32,102 nt of DNA from positions 1 through 32,102 of the forward strand of contig JANLTP010000084.1 of the NCBI GenBank assembly GCA_031363055.1. The letters are read 5' to 3'. The notes under the pieces were generated by a model that had not been told where the DNA came from, made no database searches, and saw only the letters and a list, made by a program, of their open reading frames with translations. The position numbers were made by a program, and so were the translations under genes. Shown here piece after piece: positions 7,507-15,886 of the stretch (position 1 is the stretch's first letter; every line of letters starts with the position of its first letter). This DNA comes from JANLTP01 sp031363055. GTDB lineage: Bacteria > Pseudomonadota > Gammaproteobacteria > Burkholderiales > Burkholderiaceae_E.

Positions 7507-9135
7507 TCAGTTGCTAACCAGAAACGCTTTCATTCGACCCAACTCCGGGCTATCCGGGTCGGCACCGTTCCAGAGCTTTTGCATCTGGCCGTAATAATCC
7601 TTGGCCCGCTGTTTATCGCCTGCCAATTCGGCGGCACTCGCTGCACCGCTGAGTGCCCGAAAGCGATTCGGTTCCTTTTTCATGGCGGCTTCAAATTCGA
7701 CCAAGGCCAGCGCCGGTTGGTTGGACTCAAGCAACATCTCGCCCAGCAATTCGCGGGCTGGCTTGATCGGCCCTGGAGTTACCGCGCTTTTCTCGGTGCG
7801 ATCTTCATGGTCGGCAGCGGCTTGCATCAGGCTCAAGGCTTGCTCGGGCTTGCCTTCTGCGCGCAGCGTCCAGGCTTCGACCACCTTGACCTGGATGTCG
7901 GCCTGGTCAGCCCAATATCGCAATTTGCCATCGACCATATCCTGCTTGAGCTGCGCGAGCTTGGCGAGTTCCTGGCGGGCTTGCTGTGGCGCCCCCGAGC
8001 GGGCTGCGCCCAGGCCACGCGCAAATACGTTGATCGCCTGCGCATGTGGAAACTGCGCCCAGCCGAAATCAATCTCGTCGGGCTGCAGCCGCAATTGAGC
8101 GGCCTGCGACCAGCGCGAGCGCTCGATGCTCAGGCGCGCCGGAATTGCCGCCAGCGCAAACGCCGAGGCCAGGCCCTCGCCCTCGACCTTGGTCATGGCG
8201 CGGATGTCGGCCAGCACGTTTTCAGCGTTACGTTCCTGCCCGAGCTGCAGATAAGCGTAGGCCATATAGTCGAGCGAATGCAGGCGTGAACTGGCATCAC
8301 GAGTAATGTTGATGACCGAAGTGTTCGAAGCAATCGAATCCTGCCAAAAGCCCAGGCGGGTAAAGGTGTGCGAGGGCATATGCAAGGCATGCGGCGCCGA
8401 TGGGGCGACATCGCGATAACGATAGGCTGCCTTCAAACCACGCTGCGCCAACGGTGGATAGTCATAACTGTGAATCAGGTAATGAGCGACACCGGGGTGG
8501 TCCGGCAGGCTGATGAATAACTTCTCGAGCACCGTCGCTGCCTTGAGCTGATTGGTGTACTGTTTGTCGTTCGGATCATAGTTGGCCGACATGATGTGGG
8601 CGTGAAAAATTTGCGCTTCAACGTCCTCGGGATAATCACGCGTCATCTTTTCAAGCGACAGTTCATAGGCGAGCTGGCGGGTACGTGCGGGTATTTTGTC
8701 GGCATCCTTGAAGAACGCTTCTGCCGAGGCGATATAGTCACGCTCACGGGCACTCTTGGCTTGCAGCGCCTTGGCCCGTTCAACCGCATCGAGTCCTTCC
8801 TTCAACGCATTGCCGCTCAGTGGCCAGGCGAAGGCGTTGCCCATCAGCACAACGGCGTGGCCCCAATAGGACATGGCGCACGACGGGTCGGCCTGAGCCG
8901 ACGCCGAAAATGACTTGCGAGCCTCGGGCCAATAGTAGGAATGATAGAGCGAAACACCGCGCGTGAAATGGCGTTGTGCCTCAGGATTGCAGGAGATCCT
9001 GAAGTCGACCGTGCCGAGCTTCTCTGGCGTTCCCTCAAGCGCTTTGTACTGCGCCGGCGCCGACGTCGCGGTCAAGGCCAGTGACAGTGACAGGTATACC
9101 GCAGGTACCTTAAACAGACAGCCGCTTTCAGTCAT
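7507..9135 (-). CDS. Exported tetratricopeptide (TPR) repeat protein
   Basis: The protein is about 542 residues. Its N-terminus (V-P-A-V-Y-L-S-L-S-L-A-L then S-A-P-A) is a Sec signal peptide, so it acts outside the cytoplasm. Helical repeats of TPR type follow, for example around H-F-T-R-G-V-S-L-Y-H-S-Y-Y-W-P-E-A and at the C-terminus near F-E-A-A-M-K-K-E-P-N-R-F. Conserved histidine-containing runs such as HALHMPSHTF and HYLIHSYDYP stand out in the middle. No enzymatic motif was recognised. The longer frame opens at 9162, but the ATG at 9135 has GGGGAG eight bases upstream and places the signal peptide correctly. The gene follows the crotonase gene by 39 bp and is probably co-transcribed with it. 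Its role is unknown beyond likely protein-protein interaction. Confidence 0.78.
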   Translation of the reverse strand: MTESGCLFKVPAVYLSLSLALTATSAPAQYKALEGTPEKLGTVDFRISCNPEAQRHFTRGVSLYHSYYWPEARKSFSASAQADPSCAMSYWGHAVVLMGNAFAWPLSGNALKEGLDAVERAKALQAKSARERDYIASAEAFFKDADKIPARTRQLAYELSLEKMTRDYPEDVEAQIFHAHIMSANYDPNDKQYTNQLKAATVLEKLFISLPDHPGVAHYLIHSYDYPPLAQRGLKAAYRYRDVAPSAPHALHMPSHTFTRLGFWQDSIASNTSVINITRDASSRLHSLDYMAYAYLQLGQERNAENVLADIRAMTKVEGEGLASAFALAAIPARLSIERSRWSQAAQLRLQPDEIDFGWAQFPHAQAINVFARGLGAARSGAPQQARQELAKLAQLKQDMVDGKLRYWADQADIQVKVVEAWTLRAEGKPEQALSLMQAAADHEDRTEKSAVTPGPIKPARELLGEMLLESNQPALALVEFEAAMKKEPNRFRALSGAASAAELAGDKQRAKDYYGQMQKLWNGADPDSPELGRMKAFLVSN

Positions 9136-9174
9136 GTGAGCTCTCCCCTTTGTCTCACGCATTCTGGCACCGCT

Positions 9175-9978
9175 CTAGTTTCCCGTCCATACCGGTTTAC
9201 GCTTCTCCAGGAATGCGCGGACACCTTCGCTGAAGTCGGCTGATTGGTAGGCCTTCTGGAACAAGGCTTTCTCCGCAATCGGATCGACCGGGACTTGCAG
9301 TGCGCGCAAGGACTCGCGGGTGACTTGCATCGTCAACGGTGCGTGGCCGGCAATGGTCTGCGCCAGCGCCAGCGCGCGTGTCTGCAGGCTTTCATGGTCT
9401 GGCGTAATCTCGGTCAGTAGGCCGGCCGCATGCATTTCCTGCGCATCGAATAGCCGCGCCGTAATGATCATGTCGGCCAGCCGTGCCGGGCCGATCAGCG
9501 CCGAGATCCGCGCGTGGCTGGTCAAGGACAGGCAATTGCCGAGCGTTCGGGCAATCGGTACGCCGAAGCGGGCATCGGCTGTGGCCAGGCGAATGTCGCA
9601 ACAACTGGCGATGCCAAATCCGCCGCCGGTGCAAGCGCCTGCGATGGCTGCCAGCGTCGGCACCGGACAATGCGCGAGCATGCCGAGGATTTCCGAGATC
9701 GAATGTTCGTAGGCGATGGCATCGGCCGGTGAATTGAACGCCTTGAATTCGCCGATATCGGTGCCAGCGGCGAACGCCTTGCCACCGGCACCGGTGATGA
9801 CCACGACACGGATGCCGGGGTCATCGGGAATAGCCCTGATCGCCTCGCCGAGTCGGCGGTACATGGCAAACGTGAGCGCATTACGGGATGCCGGCCGGTT
9901 AAAGGTCAGCAGCAGGGTGGCGCCGTGACGCTCAATCAGCAGCTCGTCAACGTGTTCGTTCAATTCTGAGTAATTCAT
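9175..9978 (-). CDS. Enoyl-CoA hydratase/isomerase family protein
   Basis: This is a 267-residue crotonase-fold protein expected to act on acyl-CoA thioesters. The CoA-binding and oxyanion-hole segments are present: A-G-G-K-A-F-A-A-G-T-D-I near residues 65-76 and G-A-C-T-G-G-G-F-G-I followed by C-C-D-I-R-L. Where classical hydratases have two catalytic glutamates (in GGGCEL and FGxPE), this protein has GGGFGI and FGVPIA, so both acids are missing. It may be an isomerase, a lyase or a related crotonase rather than a true hydratase. The start region is built from a 15-bp tandem repeat and has no Shine-Dalgarno sequence. The first in-frame ATG after an in-frame TAG was chosen. Confidence 0.82.
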   Translation of the reverse strand: MNYSELNEHVDELLIERHGATLLLTFNRPASRNALTFAMYRRLGEAIRAIPDDPGIRVVVITGAGGKAFAAGTDIGEFKAFNSPADAIAYEHSISEILGMLAHCPVPTLAAIAGACTGGGFGIASCCDIRLATADARFGVPIARTLGNCLSLTSHARISALIGPARLADMIITARLFDAQEMHAAGLLTEITPDHESLQTRALALAQTIAGHAPLTMQVTRESLRALQVPVDPIAEKALFQKAYQSADFSEGVRAFLEKRKPVWTGN

Positions 9979-10025
9979 GTGTGAGTAATTCTAGTCTGAG
10001 GGATTCGTGTCTGAGGAATTCATGT
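9966..10025. repeat. 15-bp x4 tandem repeat spanning the crotonase start
   Basis: Four contiguous 15-bp units lie at 9966-9980, 9981-9995, 9996-10010 and 10011-10025, each a variant of ctgaggaattcatgt. On the minus strand each unit derives from ATG-AAT-TAC-TCA-G. The outermost unit keeps an ATG (10023) in frame with the gene, but a TAG at 9993-9991 closes it after ten codons. This leaves a small upstream reading frame ahead of the ATG at 9978. Confidence 0.85.
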
Positions 10026-10110
10026 TGGGTCAATCGGGCCTTATCTCGTAACTTTCGACAGATGCGCCTGATATACACTTGAAATCAAAATGACTTCATT
10101 GGAGACTTTA

Positions 10111-11097
10111 ATGACTGTACACGGTCGTCGTCGCATGCTCGCAGCCGTCGGCTTGGCTGGCGTTTCGCTGCCGTTCGCAAACCGTGCCCGGGCGCAAGCC
10201 TGGCCCAATAGGCCGATCAAGATTATCGTCGGATACCCGCCGGGCGGCCTGACCGATATTTTTGCGCGCTCCTACGGCGAGCATTTATCGACGCGCCTGG
10301 GTCAGCAAGTGGTCATCGAGAACCGTTCCGGTGCGGGTGGCACCCTAGCCGCGCAGGCCGTCAAAGCGGCTGCGCCCGACGGCTACACCTTGATGTTCAC
10401 CATTTCAACGACCATGCTCATGAATCGGGTGCTGTACAAAACTTTGCCCTATGATGCCGACAAGGATTTCGTATTGATCTCCAGCATGTCGGCTGGCCAC
10501 TTGCCACTGATCGTCAACAAGAGTCTTGGCGTGACCAATCTGCAGGAGTTTGCCGAGTATGCGCGCAGGAACAAGGTGTCCCTCGGCACTTACGCGGCAG
10601 GCTCTTATGCGCATCTGGCAGTTGCCGAATTGAACCAACACTTCGGTCTGCAGATGGAAGCGATTCATTATCGGGGCGAAGCACCGATGTGGCAGGACGT
10701 GGCGGCCGGTGTCATCGCCGGCGGCAGCGGTAGTGTTGCGGCGGCAGCCAGTGTGTTGCAATCCGGCATCGCCATTCCGATTGCGGTCCCGCAACTCAAT
10801 CGTATGTCGAAGCTGCCGAATGTGCCGACCTATCTGGAGCAGGGCGTCAACTCCAAGGCCTTTCAATTGAAGGGGTTCATTTGCCTGGTGGGTCCAACGG
10901 GCATGCCGGTTGAAGTGGTACAAAACCTGTCCGATCTGATGGTCGAAGCCGGCAAGTCCGAAAAGATTCAGAAGATCCTCGCGACCTTCGGCATCGATGA
11001 ATCCGCCGTCGGACACAAAGAGTTCCGCAAGCTCTACGACGAAGAAGGTCCGATCTGGATTGCTCTGGTCAAGGGTCTTGGGTTGACCCCGATTTGA
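10111..11097 (+). CDS. Bug/TctC-type periplasmic solute-binding protein
   Basis: This is a full-length Bug protein of about 328 residues. The N-terminus V-H-G-R-R-R-M-L-A-A followed by a hydrophobic run ending at R-A-R-A-Q-A is a twin-arginine type signal. Family landmarks are Y-P-P-G-G-L-T-D-I-F-A-R, the R-S-G-A-G-G turn, A-P-D-G-Y-T-L-M and the Y-R-G-E-A-P-M-W-Q-D loop. The usual ADV-P-T segment appears as L-P-N-V-P-T-Y-L-E-Q. An upstream in-frame ATG at 10090 has no ribosome site, while the one at 10111 has GGAG about eight bases ahead, so the latter was chosen. It is followed 130 bp later by the exported aminotransferase on the same strand. The ligand is unknown. No TctAB genes are nearby. 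Confidence 0.88.
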   Translation: MTVHGRRRMLAAVGLAGVSLPFANRARAQAWPNRPIKIIVGYPPGGLTDIFARSYGEHLSTRLGQQVVIENRSGAGGTLAAQAVKAAAPDGYTLMFTISTTMLMNRVLYKTLPYDADKDFVLISSMSAGHLPLIVNKSLGVTNLQEFAEYARRNKVSLGTYAAGSYAHLAVAELNQHFGLQMEAIHYRGEAPMWQDVAAGVIAGGSGSVAAAASVLQSGIAIPIAVPQLNRMSKLPNVPTYLEQGVNSKAFQLKGFICLVGPTGMPVEVVQNLSDLMVEAGKSEKIQKILATFGIDESAVGHKEFRKLYDEEGPIWIALVKGLGLTPI

Positions 11098-11226
11098 GCG
11101 ATCACGACGTGGCGTGAACCTTGCTTGCAATGTACGGTATTTTTTATTCATAACCCTTATACGTGTAACCCTTGTCCAGCTGCGCGCTCCCGTCGGGCTG
11201 TGGCGCGGTGATACTCAGGAACTCAG

Positions 11227-12708
11227 ATGACCCCTTCATTCAGTTCATCGCGGCGTGCTGCCACCTTCGGTGCGGCCGCTTCAGTGTTAGCAAGCGCCGG
11301 CGTTCATGCGCAGCCGTCAGCGACCGGCAAAACCGGTGACACCGCGCCGAATACTCTGCCGCTGAACGAAAGTTCGACGGCGTTCTTCGCCGCCGAGGAA
11401 CCGTACTTCAAGCAGTTCGCGCAGGAGTTCACGCTCGATCCGAATATCGTTTACTTCATGGCAGCGCAAAAGGGCTCGATGCCCAAGGCCATTGTCGCCC
11501 GAATGAAAGAGGGCCTGGATCAAGGCGCGCGCGATCCGTTCCCGGTCTATGTCGAGCCATCGGCGAAAACCCGTGCGGTGATTGCGCGCTGCTACGGAAC
11601 GACACCGGACCAGATAGCCATTACCCGCAACACCACCGACGCGCTGTCGCTGATTTTTAATGGCATTGACTGGCAACCCGGTGACGAGTTGCTGATGACG
11701 CCGCTCGAACATCCGACCGGCATCACGCTGGCGCTTCGAACGGCGGCGCGTTACGGGGTCGTCATCCGACAGTGGGGTGTGCCGTCGCAGGCCAACGCCA
11801 GCGCCGATGAGGTTGTCGCGGCGCTCGAGCGCCGGGTGGTACCTGGCAAGACCAAGGCGATATTTTTTTCCTCGCCGCTGTGGCCGACCGGCCAGCGTAT
11901 GCCCGAGCAAAAGATCGCAGCGCTGGCGCAGAAGGTCGGTGCGCTGACCATTGTCGACGGCGCGCACTACAACGGCATGTTCGATCCGAAACTGGACCAG
12001 AGCGGGATTGATTTTTTTGCGCTGTGTGGCCACAAATGGCAGAACGGGCCAGGTGGCACCGGCGCGCTCTATATTCGCAATCGAAAGCTGCCAACCAATC
12101 CGACCGAGCTGCCGAAATTTTTCATCAGCCGCTCGCAGTCGCGGGTGGTCCCGTTTGATGGCTCGCGCGGCACCTGGGACATTGGCGAAGCCTTGTCGTT
12201 GTACGGGTTCCCTGAATCGGCCGACTGGCGAGCCTTGGGCGACGCCTGTGAATTGTGGGAGAAGGTCGGCCGCGCGCGGATCGAGACCTGGCACCTGCGG
12301 CTCGGGGACTATTTCAGAGACCGACTGGTGTCGAGCTTCGGTGAAGCGTCGGTGCTCGGTGCGCAGAAAGATCCGGCGCTGAAGTCCGGCATCATTGCAT
12401 TCAATCCATTTCCGACCCACGAACAGCGTTGGAACGAAAAACTCAATGTCGACTTTCGTGCTCGCTTGCTGCGCGATTACGGTTTTCGAATTTCAGGGCT
12501 CGGCGTTGGCGACAACGGGTTGACTCGCAAACCCGACCGCGAAGCGGCGGCTTTTCCGGCCGGCACCATTCCAAATCGTCATCCTGAAACGCTGGCGCCG
12601 GCGCCGATGAATCATCCGCAGCGCGTCAACGCCTGTGTCTGGAACAATCGCGATCAGATCGATCGCTTTGTGGCGGCGACCCAGGATCTGGTCAAGAAAA
12701 TGATTTAA
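11227..12708 (+). CDS. Tat-exported class V aminotransferase-like protein
   Basis: The protein is a fold-type I PLP enzyme of aminotransferase class V (cysteine desulfurase, isopenicillin-N epimerase and relatives), 493 residues. The PLP lysine is K270 in the run C-G-H-K-W-Q-N-G, with D244 and H247 (VDGAH) contacting the cofactor and N-T-T-D-A at 135-139 for the phosphate. The first 30 residues (S-S-R-R-A-A-T-F-G-A-A-A-S ... V-H-A-Q) are a twin-arginine type signal, so the folded, PLP-loaded enzyme is probably exported. AGGA is eight bases upstream of the ATG. It follows a Bug binding protein. The reaction cannot be named. Without the mobile catalytic cysteine loop typical of desulfurases, an epimerase or lyase role is as likely. 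Confidence 0.82.
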   Translation: MTPSFSSSRRAATFGAAASVLASAGVHAQPSATGKTGDTAPNTLPLNESSTAFFAAEEPYFKQFAQEFTLDPNIVYFMAAQKGSMPKAIVARMKEGLDQGARDPFPVYVEPSAKTRAVIARCYGTTPDQIAITRNTTDALSLIFNGIDWQPGDELLMTPLEHPTGITLALRTAARYGVVIRQWGVPSQANASADEVVAALERRVVPGKTKAIFFSSPLWPTGQRMPEQKIAALAQKVGALTIVDGAHYNGMFDPKLDQSGIDFFALCGHKWQNGPGGTGALYIRNRKLPTNPTELPKFFISRSQSRVVPFDGSRGTWDIGEALSLYGFPESADWRALGDACELWEKVGRARIETWHLRLGDYFRDRLVSSFGEASVLGAQKDPALKSGIIAFNPFPTHEQRWNEKLNVDFRARLLRDYGFRISGLGVGDNGLTRKPDREAAAFPAGTIPNRHPETLAPAPMNHPQRVNACVWNNRDQIDRFVAATQDLVKKMI

Positions 12709-12755
12709 ATCTGGGCTCTTGCCGCAATCGATGCATAGGATATTGCAGGCCAAGA

Positions 12756-13286
12756 TCAAATTCTTAAATAGGAGTTTGGCAAACTCATTCCTCTTTGGGC
12801 GAGTAGCCTATCCTCCCGGCTACCTTTTCGAATACCAACGGTACCGGATGACAACCAATGAAACGGTTTAATTCTTTGGCGAATCGTTTCGTTGGTGAGT
12901 TCACTTAGGTCTTTGAATCGATCAGTTTTGAGTTTTGCCTGAATCCAGTCTAATTTTGCCAAAATGGTTTGTACCTCTCGCAGACTTGAGCCTGAGTGGG
13001 GTTCGATCCAAACCGCAAATTCTGTCGAACGGGCGAATTTTATGCCGAGTCCATAGTCCCATCGATGCGCCTGTGCTTCCGTTAATTAAAATGTATCGTC
13101 CAAATCGACACTTGCCGTGAATTTCGCGCCGATGTCCTTAAGATCGATTTTCGTACGATATTGATTTTTCACTGCTTTCTTGCCTTTCATTGGTACTAAA
13201 CCGGCAATTTTCGCAGCGGTGCAAAATTCCGAAGTTGAACCTACCAATGTGGCTCGCGGAGTCGATGATCCTTTCGTCTTTTTCAT
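12756..13286 (-). pseudogene. AAA ATPase partner gene split by an in-frame TAA
   Basis: The ATG at 13286 overlaps the stop of the upstream ATPase gene by four bases (ATGA), a translational-coupling arrangement. The frame runs 66 codons (start M-K-K-T-K-G-S-S) to a TAA at 13088-13086. It then continues open in the same frame for 109 codons to TGA at 12758-12756. The continuation has protein-like composition, including R-W-D-Y-G-L-G-I-K-F, A-V-W-I-E-P-H-S-G-S-S, a helical A-K-L-D-W-I-Q-A-K-L-K and a C-terminus S-L-P-N-S-Y-L-R-I. It lacks an early ATG. The simplest reading is one gene of about 175 sense codons with a nonsense mutation. Alternatives are a sequencing error, readthrough, or restart at a weak TTG (12962). 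The family was not recognised; it may be a nuclease or effector partner, but that is conjecture. Confidence 0.72.
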
Positions 13287-14497
13287 TCTTGGAAACCTGC
13301 AATTTTACTTTTTCGCTTTCGCGCTTTGGGTAGAGCTTCACGGTTCACCAAATCGGAAATCACTTCATTCGTGCGGCTGGCAAATCCGACCAGCCCGCCC
13401 CATTCAGCTTCATCAAGCGAGCTGGAGGACGGGTCCAAACGGGAAATGTCCTGAGTGATCTTTTGACGGTTAAAGAAAAATACGCGAAAGTCTTTGTTAA
13501 TGACCGACTCGGCTAGTCGCTTGGCATAGTCGCCAGTTCCCAGCGCTAGTAGCTTTCGAATATCTGCCTCGGTTCCTTTGAGCTTTTTGAACTCTTGGAT
13601 CGCCCATACTAAATCCAAAACAACCGGCGAATGGCTGGAAATTACGACCCGGTATCCGCGTCGTATGAGCTCTAGCACCAGTAGTAATACTGCCTCGATA
13701 CCTTGCGGATGCAGGCCCATTTCCGGCTCTTCAATAACGACCCATTCGATCGATTCACGTCTTGAGTTTTTCCCGGCGGGACAAAGCCAATACAGTCCCA
13801 GGAGGAGCGGGGCGAACTCGCGTTGACCAGCAGACCATGCCGTAAAAGGCAGGCCTTCGCGATGCCCGTTAACTTTCAATACAAGTCGCTTGGTGAAATC
13901 CTTGGCATCGACCTCTAAAGTGCCACCGCCAAACAGGTGCTGCTCAATGGGATCCCGCAATGTTTGGTTCAACCGATTCTGCTGAGGAAATAGTTGAGCC
14001 TTTGCGCCGAACTCGTTTTGCACTAAATTGTGGACTGCGTCGCTAAAGTATCGTAATACGTAGGGATCCCCATAATTGAACTGCCCAAAATTTTGAGTTA
14101 CCCCATTGGCCAAACTCATGACGCGTTGCGCAGGGATATAGAACAGCCGCTCGTCTCGGCCTGGACTTTTCGTTGCCTTGGCTAAACCTGGAAGTGCGTA
14201 CTCTTTCCCATGCCAAGTCAAAGATGAAGTCTTGGGGTGCCACGCATCGGACATGCCTTTCCCGAAGAAACCTCCCAAAAATGCATCGCTATCGTCATTA
14301 AACACGACACTATTTTTTGAAAAAGTATCTTGGATATGATTCTGATCCAGCAGCAATTTAAGTGCTTGCAGGAAAACGCTCTTGCCGGTTGCTTGAGGAC
14401 CAACAATCACGGTCAGATCGCCGAACGTTACATCTGCCTCTTTGATCGGCCCGACGTTCTTCAGGCGGAGCCGGTACGTCTTGCGTCGAGCCATCAT
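13283..14497 (-). CDS. ABC-type AAA ATPase (RecF/OLD-like), putative defence gene
   Basis: This 404-residue protein has an SMC/RecF-like ATPase architecture of the AAA_21 kind. Walker A is G-P-Q-A-T-G-K-S at 33-40, a signature-like W-S-A-G-Q-R-E at 221-227, Walker B W-V-V-I-E-E-P-E at 252-259 with G-L-H-P-Q following, and the H-loop histidine at 289 (SSHS). The segment between Walker A and the signature is about 180 residues, with no long coiled coil. Such ATPases often pair with a small effector in phage-defence or nucleic-acid repair systems, and this one is translationally coupled to the split partner gene downstream. GGAG lies six bases before the first of two adjacent ATGs. The gene is clearly lower in GC than its neighbours, suggesting horizontal acquisition. 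There is no TOPRIM domain, so it is not a complete OLD nuclease. Confidence 0.82.
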   Translation of the reverse strand: MMARRKTYRLRLKNVGPIKEADVTFGDLTVIVGPQATGKSVFLQALKLLLDQNHIQDTFSKNSVVFNDDSDAFLGGFFGKGMSDAWHPKTSSLTWHGKEYALPGLAKATKSPGRDERLFYIPAQRVMSLANGVTQNFGQFNYGDPYVLRYFSDAVHNLVQNEFGAKAQLFPQQNRLNQTLRDPIEQHLFGGGTLEVDAKDFTKRLVLKVNGHREGLPFTAWSAGQREFAPLLLGLYWLCPAGKNSRRESIEWVVIEEPEMGLHPQGIEAVLLLVLELIRRGYRVVISSHSPVVLDLVWAIQEFKKLKGTEADIRKLLALGTGDYAKRLAESVINKDFRVFFFNRQKITQDISRLDPSSSSLDEAEWGGLVGFASRTNEVISDLVNREALPKARKRKSKIAGFQE

Positions 14498-14530
14498 TGC
14501 TTCTCCATCAAAGCGGCTTCCAAATTCATG

Positions 14531-14578
14531 AGCTTCAGTTTGCGCCGCAAGGTATCACACGCCAGTGAAACTGGAGCT
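14531..14578. other. Intergenic stem-loop between the M20 and AAA genes
   Basis: The arms agcttcagttt (14531-14541) and aaactggagct (14568-14578) pair over 11 positions with one G-U or mismatch, around a 26-base loop. It lies downstream of the M20 gene and upstream of the ATPase gene on the minus strand. No T-run follows on either strand, so it is not a standard terminator. It may mark the edge of the low-GC island or serve as an operator. Confidence 0.4.
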
Positions 14579-14607
14579 TAGAGGCTTGAAATCGCCCGCT
14601 GCCGTTC

Positions 14608-15819
14608 TCAAACAGACGTCGGAGTCGCAAGCGCGTCGAATTCTCCCAAATACTTTTCCACCAGCCGAGTCCAGTAAGCCGCGCCAATCAGAATGCTGCT
14701 GTCATTGAAGTCATATCGTGAGTTATGAACCGACGGCGTGGCGCCATTGCCCAGTCGCAGGAAACAACCGGGGCGTTGCTCGAGGAAATATGCGAAGTCT
14801 TCGCTGCCGGCAATGAGCTCGTAAGGTGCAATGACCTGTTCGGCGCCGAATATTTCGCGCGCTACTTGTGCCGCAAAGTCGGTCTCGCGTTGCGAGTTGA
14901 CGAGTACCGGATAGCCTGCCTTGTATTCGACTTCGGCTGCACCGCCGTAGCTGGCGCTTTGCTGATGGGCCAGGTTCTCGATCCGTTCGCGCAACAGGCT
15001 TCGGACCTTCGGGTCGAACGAACGCACGCTGAGTTCCAGTCGAGCCGAGTCAGGAATGACGTTAGCGACATGGCCGCTGCGTAGCACGCCAATGGTCACG
15101 ACCGCCGTTTGGGTAGGATCAATACTGCGCGACACAACGGTTTGCAGCGCCATGATCAAGCTGCCCGCGATGACCACCGGGTCGATCGACAAGTGCGGGC
15201 GGGCGGCGTGACCGCTCTTGCCGCGAATCGTGATGATGACGGTGTCGCAGGCTGCCATGAACGCGCCACTTCGAAATCCGAAATGACCAACGGCCAAACC
15301 CGGCGTGTTGTGCAGGCCGAACACGGCGTCGCACGGAAAGCGCTCGAACAGGCCGTCCTTCAGCATGCGTTGCGCGCCGCTGTCGAAGCCCGACTCTTCG
15401 GCCGGCTGGAAGATCAGATTGACGGTGCCATTGAAGCGGCGCGTGCGCGCCAACTGGGCGGCCGCACCTAGCAACATGGTGGTGTGACCGTCATGACCGC
15501 AGGCATGCATGACGCCATTGTTGCGGCTTCGATGCGCGAAGTTATTCTTTTCCTGAATCGGTAACGCGTCCATGTCGGCGCGCAAGCCGATGCTGCGCTT
15601 GCCTTCGCCGCAGCTCAAGTTTGCAACGACCCCTTCGCCGCCGATTTTGCGCGTGACCTGGTAGCCCCACTGTTCGAGCTTGCTGGCCACCAGCTCAGCG
15701 GTTGCGACTTCCTGGTAGGACAACTCCGGTTGGCTATGCAGTTGATGCCGGATAGCAAGCAATTCGCCGCCCAGATCTTCAAGCGATTCGATAATGGGGT
15801 GAAGGCTGACTGCGTTCAT
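14608..15819 (-). CDS. M20-family metallo-amidohydrolase
   Basis: The product (403 residues) is an M20D-type amidohydrolase of the hippurate hydrolase/N-acyl-amino-acid deacylase group, which hydrolyses amide bonds of N-acylated amino acids. Metal and catalytic motifs are visible: A-D-M-D-A-L-P, H-A-C-G-H-D-G-H, the general-base pair P-A-E-E-S, L-H-N-T-P-G, and S-E-D-F-A-Y-F near the C-terminus. The dimerisation domain insert includes S-G-H-A-A-R-P-H. The frame is open to 15915, but that would overlap the methyltransferase gene. The ATG at 15819 matches where the family begins (S-L-H-P-I-I-E-S-L) and has GGAG ten bases upstream. It is the last gene of a minus-strand operon. It carries no signal peptide, so it is cytoplasmic. 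Confidence 0.88.
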   Translation of the reverse strand: MNAVSLHPIIESLEDLGGELLAIRHQLHSQPELSYQEVATAELVASKLEQWGYQVTRKIGGEGVVANLSCGEGKRSIGLRADMDALPIQEKNNFAHRSRNNGVMHACGHDGHTTMLLGAAAQLARTRRFNGTVNLIFQPAEESGFDSGAQRMLKDGLFERFPCDAVFGLHNTPGLAVGHFGFRSGAFMAACDTVIITIRGKSGHAARPHLSIDPVVIAGSLIMALQTVVSRSIDPTQTAVVTIGVLRSGHVANVIPDSARLELSVRSFDPKVRSLLRERIENLAHQQSASYGGAAEVEYKAGYPVLVNSQRETDFAAQVAREIFGAEQVIAPYELIAGSEDFAYFLEQRPGCFLRLGNGATPSVHNSRYDFNDSSILIGAAYWTRLVEKYLGEFDALATPTSV

Positions 15820-15886
15820 GTTGGGCCGACTCCAGAAAAGTGGCGATGATTCAGTATGTGACTCCGCATGCGATTGCGCATCGGCT

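Noticed and set aside
12935..13120. Plus-strand frame of 61 codons in the island
   Set aside because: It is antisense to the in-frame continuation of the split partner gene and shows no family signal.
13283..14497. The AAA ATPase as an OLD-family nuclease
   Set aside because: No TOPRIM-like acidic motifs are visible after the ATPase domain; only the ATPase part is supported.
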